From NCBI GenBank assembly GCA_023145595.1, contig JAGLDM010000098.1:1-6215 (forward strand): 6,215 nt of DNA, read 5' to 3'. The notes beneath the pieces were generated by a model. It saw only the letters and a list, made by a program, of their open reading frames with translations, was not told the DNA's origin and did not search any database. This document shows, in pieces, positions 1-5,297 of this stretch. The stretch is from Flavobacteriaceae bacterium. GTDB taxonomy: Bacteria > Bacteroidota > Bacteroidia > Flavobacteriales > Flavobacteriaceae. Each line of letters starts with the position of its first letter. The first letter of the stretch is position 1. Position numbers and translations under genes: made by a program.

Positions 1-128
1 GAAACAGCCTTTTGCAGTTTTGGGTGAGGCAATACTAAATTTCGATTTTTGTTCCTAAGCCCAAAAGGAAACTGGCGTAATAGTTCTATGGCTCTGCCTC
101 GAGGATAGTCAGACTCATTTTTTTTTAT
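1..128 (-). other. Unidentified less AT-rich segment with an open frame running off the left edge
   Basis: By my count this stretch is about 42% G+C over bases 1-120, clearly richer than the very AT-rich DNA that follows it. On the minus strand one frame stays open from just after a TAA at 131-129 to the window edge, about 42 codons, and reads in part SDYPRGRAIELLRQF. It has no ATG, GTG or TTG start. The only nearby ATG (118-116) is in another frame and stops after ten codons at a TAG (88-86). On the plus strand a different frame is open from the edge to a TAA at 56-58. The segment also holds the palindrome CCTCGAGG (97-104), and CCTTTTG (8-14) is complementary to CAAAAGG (62-68). It could be the end of a gene, a decayed gene, a dispersed repeat or a structured RNA. 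I do not recognise it and assign no function. Confidence 0.25.
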
Positions 129-159
129 TTAGAATACTTATAACTTTTAGATTCAAATA

Positions 160-238
160 AGAGTTGTTGAATTTCGAAAAGAGATTGATAAAATTGTAAT
201 TTTTCTAAAGAATGCAATTTGATTTCATTAACAACTCT
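160..238. repeat. Inverted repeat upstream of the antiporter gene
   Basis: AGAGTTGTT at 160-168 is the exact reverse complement of AACAACTCT at 230-238. The pairing extends inward by a G-U and an A-U pair (to 170 and 228). A second, nested pair, AAATTG (191-196) and CAATTT (215-220), lies inside. The right arm sits where the -33 element of the predicted antiporter promoter would be. It could therefore be an operator or a small decayed element rather than a transcribed leader structure. In DNA this AT-rich, short nested pairings also arise by chance; the 9-base outer arm is the more meaningful part. Confidence 0.45.
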
Positions 239-256
239 ATAATTCGGTTATATTTG
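228..256 (+). promoter_or_regulatory. Predicted Bacteroidota-type promoter for the antiporter gene
   Basis: TATATTTG at 249-256 fits the Bacteroidota -7 consensus TAnnTTTG exactly. A partial -33 match, TTA at 228-230, lies 18 bases upstream; a full TTTG at 218-221 is 27 bases away and probably too far. Transcription would begin about 10 bases before the ATG at 272, giving a very short leader. The -7 box is convincing and the -33 box is weak. Confidence 0.45.
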
Positions 257-271
257 CTCAAAACTTTTTAA

Positions 272-1207
272 ATGACTTTTTTGTACATCGCCATCGGTTT
301 GGTGTTTCTTATTCTAGGAGGTAATTGGTTGTTAAAGGCAGCAGTTGGGCTTTCATTACAGATGAAAATACCCAAAATTGTGATTGGAATGACAGTTGTT
401 TCTTTTGCTACTTCGGCTCCAGAATTAATTGTAAGTTTAAAATCTGCGCTTGATGGTCACGCTGATTTAGCCTTGGGGAATGTCATTGGTTCCAATATTG
501 CTAATCTTGGTTTGGTGTTGGGAATTACAATTGTATTATCAACTATAACGGTTCAAAAAAGTTTTTATAAAACCGATTGGCCTGTTTTAGTACTTGCTTC
601 TGTTGTTCTTTATTTTTTTGTAACTTTTGATAAAACTATTGAGCAGTATGAAGGCTTTTTAATGCTACTACTTCTTGTAGCGTTTTTAATTTACTTATTA
701 CGTTTTCAAAAAACGGCAGTCGTTGATGAAAAGCAAGAGGATGATGTAAAGTTACCATTATATAAAGATTTATTATACCTTACTATTGGAGGTGTATCGC
801 TTTGGGGTGGGTCCGAATTATTGATTGAAGGTGCCGTATCTATGGCGAAACATTTTGAAATAAGTGAGAGAATAATTGGTATAACCATTGTTTCAGTTGG
901 AACAAGTATTCCTGAGTTAGCAGCCTCAGTTATTGCTGTATTAAAAAAGGAAAAGGCTATTTCTCTTGGAAATTTAATAGGTTCTAATATCTTTAATATT
1001 TTGGCTGTACTCGGAATTACAGCTATTGTTCAACCAATAAAAATTGTTGATCAAGCATTGATTTCTTCAGATGTATATTGGATGCTTGGATTTGCCTTAT
1101 TGATACTTCCCTTGGTGTTTTTACCTTCTAAAATGAAGTTAGGTAGGAAAGAGGGAGTGCTTCTGTTGTGTTTGTATGGCGTTTTTATATTCAGTACAAT
1201 TAATTAG
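272..1207 (+). CDS. Calcium/sodium antiporter (CaCA family, YrbG-like)
   Basis: This 311-residue inner-membrane protein belongs to the Ca2+/cation antiporter superfamily, whose members exchange Ca2+ for Na+ or H+ across the cytoplasmic membrane. The length and the duplicated architecture are typical. The first alpha repeat spans residues about 39-84 (VSFATSAPEL, then GNVIGSNIANLG), and the second spans about 203-249 (VSVGTSIPEL, then GNLIGSNIFNIL). Glu51 and Glu215 correspond to the ion-binding glutamates of the archaeal exchanger NCX_Mj (Glu54 and Glu213), with Ser74 and Ser238 at the matching spacing. A charged linker (about 149-162) separates the two hydrophobic halves, probably on the cytoplasmic side, and about ten membrane helices are expected. 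The ATG at 272 begins directly with a hydrophobic helix, and no Shine-Dalgarno sequence is seen. The gap of 142 bases to kdsA, which has its own promoter candidate, suggests separate transcription. The family is secure; ion specificity in the cell is inferred. Confidence 0.93.
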   Translation: MTFLYIAIGLVFLILGGNWLLKAAVGLSLQMKIPKIVIGMTVVSFATSAPELIVSLKSALDGHADLALGNVIGSNIANLGLVLGITIVLSTITVQKSFYKTDWPVLVLASVVLYFFVTFDKTIEQYEGFLMLLLLVAFLIYLLRFQKTAVVDEKQEDDVKLPLYKDLLYLTIGGVSLWGGSELLIEGAVSMAKHFEISERIIGITIVSVGTSIPELAASVIAVLKKEKAISLGNLIGSNIFNILAVLGITAIVQPIKIVDQALISSDVYWMLGFALLILPLVFLPSKMKLGRKEGVLLLCLYGVFIFSTIN

Positions 1208-1294
1208 GGAGGATTTAAGAAAGGAATGGCTGAGCTTATGAAACTGATCACTCCAAAGTAAAACTGATTTTTATCAAGGTGTTTTTTAATTCAA

Positions 1295-1325
1295 TTGGTT
1301 TGAAATTAAAGATATAATTATTTTG
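1295..1325 (+). promoter_or_regulatory. Candidate promoter for kdsA
   Basis: TTATTTTG at 1318-1325 matches TAnnTTTG in all but one base. TTG at 1295-1297 lies 20 bases upstream and could serve as the -33 element; TTTG at 1299-1302 is an alternative, 15 bases away. A further one-mismatch -7 box, TATTTTTA, lies at 1326-1333. Any of these would give a leader of roughly 10-20 bases before the ATG at 1350. The call rests only on motif similarity in AT-rich DNA. Confidence 0.35.
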
Positions 1326-1349
1326 TATTTTTACATTAAAATTTAATTG

Positions 1350-2168
1350 ATGGACTTAAAACTAATTCCGCAAATTAAGAATACGGATTCCGACAACTTT
1401 TTTTTATTGGCTGGGCCTTGCGCAATTGAAGGTGAAGATATGGCCTTACGAATAGCGGAGAAAGTGATTTCTATAACCGACAAACTCAAAATCCCATATA
1501 TTTTTAAAGGAAGTTTTAAAAAGGCAAATCGAAGTAGAATTGATAGTTTTACAGGAATTGGAGATGAAAAAGCATTAAAAATTTTACGCAAAGTTTCAGA
1601 AACGTTTCATGTGCCAACGGTAACGGATATTCATGAAATTTCGGATGCAGAAATGGCAGGAGAATATGTCGATGTTTTACAGATTCCCGCATTTTTGGTT
1701 CGTCAAACCGATTTAGTAGTGGCCGCTGCAAATACAGGAAAAGTAGTAAATCTTAAGAAAGGACAATTTATGAGTCCGGCTGCGATGCAACACGCCGTGC
1801 AAAAAGTAAAAGACTCCGGAAGTGAAAAAGCATGGATTACCGATAGAGGGACGATGTTTGGTTACCAAGATATGATTGTTGATTTTAGAGGAATTCCAGA
1901 AATGAGAGAGTTTGCTCCGGTTGTGTTAGATGTTACGCATTCATTGCAACAGCCAAATCAATCGAGTGGAGTAACAGGAGGAAGGCCTGATATGATTGAA
2001 ACGATTGCTAGAGCTGGAGTTGTTAATAATGTAGATGGGTTGTTTATTGAAACTCATTTTGACCCAGTAAACGCTAAAAGTGATGGTGCAAATATGTTAG
2101 ACATAGCGCATCTCGAGAATTTATTAAGTAATTTAGTAGTTATCAGAAAAACAATTAATAACCTTTAA
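1350..2168 (+). CDS. kdsA: 3-deoxy-8-phosphooctulonate synthase (Kdo-8-P synthase), metal-dependent type
   Basis: KdsA condenses phosphoenolpyruvate with D-arabinose 5-phosphate to give Kdo-8-phosphate, the precursor of the Kdo that links lipid A to the rest of lipopolysaccharide; it acts in the cytoplasm. The 272 residues form one complete TIM-barrel domain of normal length. Visible motifs are AGPCAIE (21-27), FKGSFKKANRS (52-62), PAFLVRQTD (113-121), KKGQFMSP (136-143) and DRGTMFGY (165-172). Cys24, His197, Glu234 and Asp245 occupy the positions of the four metal ligands of the Aquifex aeolicus enzyme (Cys11, His185, Glu222, Asp233) with nearly identical spacing. This marks the metal-dependent class; the E. 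coli enzyme has Asn at the cysteine position. The ATG at 1350 is preferred to an in-frame TTG one codon earlier (1347). The next gene starts 15 bases after the stop and is probably in the same transcript. Confidence 0.97.
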   Translation: MDLKLIPQIKNTDSDNFFLLAGPCAIEGEDMALRIAEKVISITDKLKIPYIFKGSFKKANRSRIDSFTGIGDEKALKILRKVSETFHVPTVTDIHEISDAEMAGEYVDVLQIPAFLVRQTDLVVAAANTGKVVNLKKGQFMSPAAMQHAVQKVKDSGSEKAWITDRGTMFGYQDMIVDFRGIPEMREFAPVVLDVTHSLQQPNQSSGVTGGRPDMIETIARAGVVNNVDGLFIETHFDPVNAKSDGANMLDIAHLENLLSNLVVIRKTINNL

Positions 2169-2183
2169 TATACTTCAAATAAA

Positions 2184-3032
2184 ATGAAAAATTTAGTCGT
2201 AAGTTTCGTAATTAGCCTTGTGGTTTTTTCTTCGATAAACATCAATGCTCAAAAGGCTCAAAAAAATGATTCTATTAAATATACCGCTGTGAATAAAGGA
2301 AAAATATTTGTGAGTTGGGGTGGTAATAGAGGACAATTCACCAACTCAGATATTACTTTTAAAGGAGATGATTATGATTTCAAATTATATGATGTAGAAT
2401 CACACGATAAACCTAAAGGTTGGCATATTGATTATATAAATCCTGCAAATATGACCATTCCGCAAACCAATTTTAAATTGGGTTATTTTGTTTCTGAAAA
2501 ATATACGGTTTCGTTAGGGTTGGATCACATGAAATATGTGATGACACAGAATCAGACTGTAAATATTGATGGAGAAATTAATGGTCCTATACATAATGGT
2601 GTTTATGATAACGTCCCGATTCAATTAACAGAGGATTTTTTAACTTTTGAGCACACTGACGGACTTAATTATATCTATGCTGAATTTGCACGTTATGATG
2701 ATATTTCGTCTATTTTCGGAATACACAACACAGATAAATTTCAAATAAATATTACCGAAGGTGTTGCAGGAGGTGCGTTATTGCCAAAAACCAATTCGAT
2801 GTTGTTATCAAAAGATCGTTATGACGAATTTCATTTAGCAGGATTTGGGTTTTCGCTTCATGCCGGATTGAATGTTACTTTTTTCAAACATTTTGTTATT
2901 CAAGGGAACTTAAAAGGAGGCTATATTAATATGGGTGATATTCGTACAACGAATGATTCTGCTGATAGCGCTTCCCAAGATTTTTTCTATTTACAAGAAG
3001 CGATTGCTTTAGGATGGATTTTTAGAATTTAA
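2184..3032 (+). CDS. Putative outer-membrane beta-barrel protein, uncharacterised
   Basis: This 282-residue protein begins with a clear Sec signal peptide: Lys2, a hydrophobic stretch at about residues 4-18, and a likely signal peptidase I site after NINA (Ala22, before Gln23). No lipobox cysteine is present. The mature part is rich in aromatic, Gly and polar residues in alternating patterns, for example KIFVSWGGNRGQF (40-52), FKLGYFVSEKYTVSLGLDHM (97-116) and a block from about residue 218 (HLAGFGFSLHAGLNVTFFKHF). It ends in GWIFRI, consistent with a beta strand near an outer-membrane C-terminus. I recall similar 'hypothetical' proteins with a TNSDITFKGDDYDF-like motif in other Flavobacteriia, but I know of no function. 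The start is 15 bases after the kdsA stop, so cotranscription with lipopolysaccharide synthesis is likely, and a hairpin follows 33 bases after the stop. Barrel topology is inferred from sequence pattern. Confidence 0.8.
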   Translation: MKNLVVSFVISLVVFSSININAQKAQKNDSIKYTAVNKGKIFVSWGGNRGQFTNSDITFKGDDYDFKLYDVESHDKPKGWHIDYINPANMTIPQTNFKLGYFVSEKYTVSLGLDHMKYVMTQNQTVNIDGEINGPIHNGVYDNVPIQLTEDFLTFEHTDGLNYIYAEFARYDDISSIFGIHNTDKFQINITEGVAGGALLPKTNSMLLSKDRYDEFHLAGFGFSLHAGLNVTFFKHFVIQGNLKGGYINMGDIRTTNDSADSASQDFFYLQEAIALGWIFRI

Positions 3033-3065
3033 TTCTTAGTTCAGAGGTTTTTTCACAATTCAGGC

Positions 3066-3096
3066 ATAAACTTCACCGTTTTTCTGTGAAGTTTAT
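3066..3096 (+). terminator. Hairpin terminator after the kdsA unit
   Basis: ATAAACTTCAC (3066-3076) and GTGAAGTTTAT (3086-3096) are perfect reverse complements separated by a 9-base loop (CGTTTTTCT). Taking ACTTCAC/GTGAAGT as the GC-containing core, the descending strand continues as TTATTATG, a short U-rich tail, while the ascending strand is preceded by A/T bases. The hairpin lies 33 bases after the barrel-gene stop. The symmetry allows it to work in both directions. The U tract is imperfect, so strength is uncertain. Confidence 0.6.
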
Positions 3097-3109
3097 TATG
3101 GATTTATAG

Positions 3110-3204
3110 CAGTCTGTCATTTCGACAGAGTGAAGAATGAGCGACGAGAAATCTCATTAGGATAGGATTCTTTATTCCGAATGCTAATGAAATATTATAG
3201 ACTG
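3110..3204. repeat. Likely dispersed intergenic repeat (GTCATTTCGAC ... GAGAAATCTC type)
   Basis: The segment contains GTCATTTCGAC (3116-3126) followed by CGACGAGAAATCTC (3142-3155). I recognise this arrangement from short repeats scattered between genes of Flavobacteriaceae. It is bounded by CAGTCT (3110-3115) and its complement AGACTG (3199-3204), and contains an inner inverted pair, TCATTAG (3154-3160) and CTAATGA (3184-3190). It carries no credible reading frame and sits between two converging transcription units, a usual place for such elements. Only one copy lies in this window, so repetition itself cannot be shown here, and the boundaries are approximate. Confidence 0.55.
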
Positions 3205-3355
3205 AATCCAAAACGTTTTAAACTATTGATTTGGATGGATGGCACATTTTTATGTTTTTGTAATTGTGATTGTATTTTTATTGCAAGATTCTATTGAAAG
3301 GAATGTTTTTTTTATCACCGAACAGACATAAAGCATCAGTGATTGATGGGATTCA
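3205..3355. other. Remainder of the intergenic spacer, no gene seen
   Basis: This completes a 323-base gap between converging genes. It holds an imperfect hairpin of ATCCAAA (3206-3212) with TTTGGAT (3230-3236), a run of eight or more T bases near 3306-3313, and ATCAC/GTGAT (3314-3318, 3339-3343). On the minus strand CATCA/TGATG (3334-3338, 3344-3348) could form a small hairpin just after the DUF3820 stop, but it lacks a U tract. I therefore do not call a terminator for that gene. Confidence 0.4.
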
Positions 3356-3577
3356 TTAATATTTCTTTTTTATTTCCCGAATTAAATATTCCAATCCGTT
3401 GAGTTGTAATTCATAGACTAATCCCAATTGTTTGCCTAATTTACCGGCAGGAAACCCTTTGGCATGATACCAAACAATATAATGCTCTGGTAAATCGATG
3501 AGGTAACGACCTTTATATTTTCCGAAAGGCATTTTGGTATGTGCTAAATCAATTAAAAATTGCTGATCTGGTAGCAT
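3356..3577 (-). CDS. DUF3820 family protein
   Basis: This small protein of 73 residues has no signal peptide or membrane segment and is presumably cytoplasmic. The pattern MPFGKYKGRYLIDLPEHY (16-33) followed by WYHAKGFPAGKLGKQL (36-51) and a basic C-terminus ending in KKKY is what I associate with the DUF3820 family, named in Pfam as a putative quorum-sensing-regulated virulence factor. No biochemical activity is established that I know of, and that name should not be read as its role here. The ATG overlaps the stop of the upstream LKR-like gene by one base (TAATG at 3579-3575 on the minus strand), which points to a shared transcript and coupled translation. The length is normal for the family, so it appears intact. 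Confidence 0.85.
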   Translation of the reverse strand: MLPDQQFLIDLAHTKMPFGKYKGRYLIDLPEHYIVWYHAKGFPAGKLGKQLGLVYELQLNGLEYLIREIKKKY

Positions 3578-4782
3578 TATTCTTTATCTGTTATATAGTT
3601 TTGTAAATAAGAAAACCGTTGGGTTAATTTTTTTTCCGAAGTCATTCTGGCTCGTTGTAATACGCCACTTTTATCGTTGTTGAAAAATGAGGGAATAATG
3701 TGTTTTGCAAATTGATCTCCGAATCCAATGGAGGCATCCTCAGGTAATTCACAAGGTAAATTATCTACAGCCATTACTGCAATGACCTCTTCTTTTAAGA
3801 AGTCATCTTCTTTCTCTGTTAGCGGATTGTAACCAAATATTGGGTCAGAAATTGTAGAAGGTCTTAGAGTACTAGCAACAGGTCCATCAATATCACAACT
3901 GATATCTGCAACTACGCTTATTTTGAAATTGGGAGATTTGGCATCTTTTCTCGTAAAGATAAATGGAGCGCCATCACCATAAAAATGGCCAGCGATATAA
4001 AAGTCAGAAACTTCTGCAAAGCGCATAAAATCACTTTTATATTCTTGAGGGAAATCAAAAAAGTTTTGCATCCCTAAATTCTGACCGTCCAAACGTTTGT
4101 TGTAATCCAACACATCTAATTGTACATATACAGGCGCGTCAAATGTTTTGGATAGGAACTCTTCAAAGGAAACCTCTTTAATTTTCATTGCATCCAACAT
4201 TTCTTTCGAACCATTGCTAACACGTCCTTTTCCGGTTAAAACAATTTTAATTGCAGGCAATTGTATCGCATTCAAATGTGAAATTAAATCTTGTTGGTTT
4301 TTTAAGGTTCCTGCTTTTGGCAAACTGAATGTTGCTGTTTTTAATCCGAAGGTTCTAACCCCGTTATACGCACCAACAATTCCGGCATATCTTCCGAAGG
4401 CAACCACTCGAATTTCGTTTGAATCTACCAAGGTTTCGTGGTCAAATAATTCAATATTTTTTTCTAAAATAGCCAAAAGCAATTTTCGATTATACGGTTG
4501 TTTTTTGAAGGTATGTGAAAAGAAAAAATACTTTTTATTCGGAATTAAATTTTCAATCGGAACCTCTTTGACACCAATCAGAACTTCACAATCGGAGACG
4601 TCATCGGTAACTTCAATTCCTAGGTTTCGATATTCATCATCAGAAAAGGTTCGAATATCAGAAGCCTCCACTTTTAAGATGAGTTTAGGAAAGGTTTCTA
4701 AAAGTTCTTTACATTTTTCAGGAGAAAAAACAACACGTTTGTCTGGCGGGTTTTTACGTTCCTTTATAATTCCGATTTTCAT
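3577..4782 (-). CDS. Stand-alone lysine-ketoglutarate reductase-like dehydrogenase (saccharopine dehydrogenase / AlaDH-PNT fold)
   Basis: The 401 residues align from memory over nearly their full length with the lysine-ketoglutarate reductase (LKR) half of the animal and plant enzyme AASS, and more distantly with yeast Lys1. LKR joins lysine and 2-oxoglutarate to form saccharopine with NADPH, in the cytosol in bacteria. The N-terminal AlaDH/PNT domain (1-130) has the LIGVKEVP (68-75) and FFFSHTFKKQ (86-95) motifs. Lys72 and His90 match the catalytic Lys77/His96 pair of Lys1. RVVAFGRYAG (125-134) follows, then the dinucleotide-binding loop LTGKGRVSNG (182-191), VVADISCDIDG (290-300) and MAVDNLPCELP (337-347). 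The Lys9-type saccharopine dehydrogenase half of AASS is absent. The ATG at 4782 starts with the usual MKIGIIKE, and no Shine-Dalgarno sequence is seen. Automatic annotation may call it alanine dehydrogenase or NAD(P)-dependent oxidoreductase. The family is secure; lysine as substrate is inferred. Confidence 0.85.
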   Translation of the reverse strand: MKIGIIKERKNPPDKRVVFSPEKCKELLETFPKLILKVEASDIRTFSDDEYRNLGIEVTDDVSDCEVLIGVKEVPIENLIPNKKYFFFSHTFKKQPYNRKLLLAILEKNIELFDHETLVDSNEIRVVAFGRYAGIVGAYNGVRTFGLKTATFSLPKAGTLKNQQDLISHLNAIQLPAIKIVLTGKGRVSNGSKEMLDAMKIKEVSFEEFLSKTFDAPVYVQLDVLDYNKRLDGQNLGMQNFFDFPQEYKSDFMRFAEVSDFYIAGHFYGDGAPFIFTRKDAKSPNFKISVVADISCDIDGPVASTLRPSTISDPIFGYNPLTEKEDDFLKEEVIAVMAVDNLPCELPEDASIGFGDQFAKHIIPSFFNNDKSGVLQRARMTSEKKLTQRFSYLQNYITDKE

Positions 4783-4939
4783 AAATTATTGTGATTTAAT
4801 AAAGTTTAAAGGTATTTTATAACCTGAGTTCGATTAATATTTAAGTAGATTTTATTAGTAAAAAAGATATATTTTCAAGTAAATTAAGATGCTGAACATA
4901 AACTTATTAATCCAAAAACCTGTCTGTGATAATCTACTC

Positions 4940-4947
4940 CAAAATTA
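4940..4947 (-). promoter_or_regulatory. Possible -7 box for the LKR-like/DUF3820 unit
   Basis: On the minus strand this reads TAATTTTG, an exact match to the Bacteroidota consensus TAnnTTTG. No TTTG lies at the usual upstream distance. If used, it would give a leader of about 150 bases. A closer but imperfect box, TACCTTTA (4814-4807), is an alternative with a leader of only about 20 bases. Confidence 0.22.
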
Positions 4948-5014
4948 CAGAAACATTTTGTATTGTCTCTAAAAAAATGTTTGGTATAAGTCTCATTAAT
5001 TTAATAATATAAAT

Positions 5015-5040
5015 GTGGACCTAACAAGACATTAGGGCAC
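5015..5040. other. Imperfect hairpin in the intergenic region
   Basis: GTG-ga-CCTAA (5015-5024) pairs with TTAGG-g-CAC (5032-5040) around a 7-base loop (CAAGACA), with one small internal loop. It stands out as a GC-containing structure in otherwise very AT-rich DNA. On the minus strand it is followed by an A/T-rich run without a clean U tract, so it is not called a terminator. Confidence 0.35.
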
Positions 5041-5228
5041 CAGAAAAAACAAAAAAAGTAAGTAGTTGTAGTTTCAAATAGTGACCTCAACAATATTTAA
5101 ACCTAACGGTTATATCTTGATTTTATAAGGTTTTAGCGATGTAGTTAAATTATAACTGTCCAAATATTTACCATCAAGTCTGAACTAGTATAGTGTGGTT
5201 TTAAGTCAGTTTTTGACTCTATTTAAAA

Positions 5229-5259
5229 ATAGGATTCAATTATGAAAATTGAATCCTAT
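5229..5259 (-). terminator. Rho-independent terminator of galM
   Basis: ATAGGATTCAATT (5229-5241) and AATTGAATCCTAT (5247-5259) are perfect 13-base complements with a 5-base loop. Read on the minus strand the stem runs directly into TTTTT (complement of 5229-5225), the classical U tract. It begins 38 bases after the galM stop. A-rich sequence on the other side means it could also act on + strand transcripts. Confidence 0.85.
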
Positions 5260-5297
5260 AAAAAAGTTTATATACTTTACAGAGTAGCATCAATGGT

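Larger units (their letters stand above)
4783..5228. other. Long intergenic region without a convincing gene
   Basis: These roughly 450 bases separate the galM terminator from the LKR-like gene. They are AT-rich, with stops in all frames I read. The longest frame I checked is a 27-codon plus-strand ORF (4889-4972) with no ribosome site and no recognisable product. Possible minus-strand promoter elements for the LKR-like gene are TACCTTTA (complement of 4807-4814, close to the start) and TAATTTTG (complement of 4940-4947), which fits TAnnTTTG exactly. Neither has a clear -33 partner. A hairpin lies at 5015-5040 and a small AGTCA/TGACT hairpin at 5204-5218. The DNA may be a regulatory leader, a decayed gene or simply spacer. 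Confidence 0.4.

Noticed and set aside
706..888. 60-codon minus-strand open frame inside the antiporter gene
   Set aside because: It is antisense to conserved antiporter sequence, with no ribosome site or family resemblance.
1241..1268. Direct repeat AAACTGAT (1241-1248 and 1261-1268) after the antiporter gene
   Set aside because: Two copies of an 8-base AT-rich word are weak evidence, and no stem or U tract supports a terminator here.
1343..1731. Two minus-strand open frames (1343-1591 and 1549-1731) inside kdsA
   Set aside because: Both are antisense to conserved kdsA motifs and have no recognisable products.
3314..3348. Small hairpins near the DUF3820 stop as a terminator
   Set aside because: The stems are only five base pairs, and on the minus strand the T-rich run becomes an A run, not a U tract.
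4148..4822. 224-codon plus-strand open frame
   Set aside because: It lies almost entirely antisense to the well-supported LKR-like gene, has no recognisable domain and reads as a mirror of that gene's codons.
4889..4972. 27-codon plus-strand ORF in the intergenic region
   Set aside because: It is very short, has no ribosome site and no recognisable sequence; frames of this size are expected by chance.
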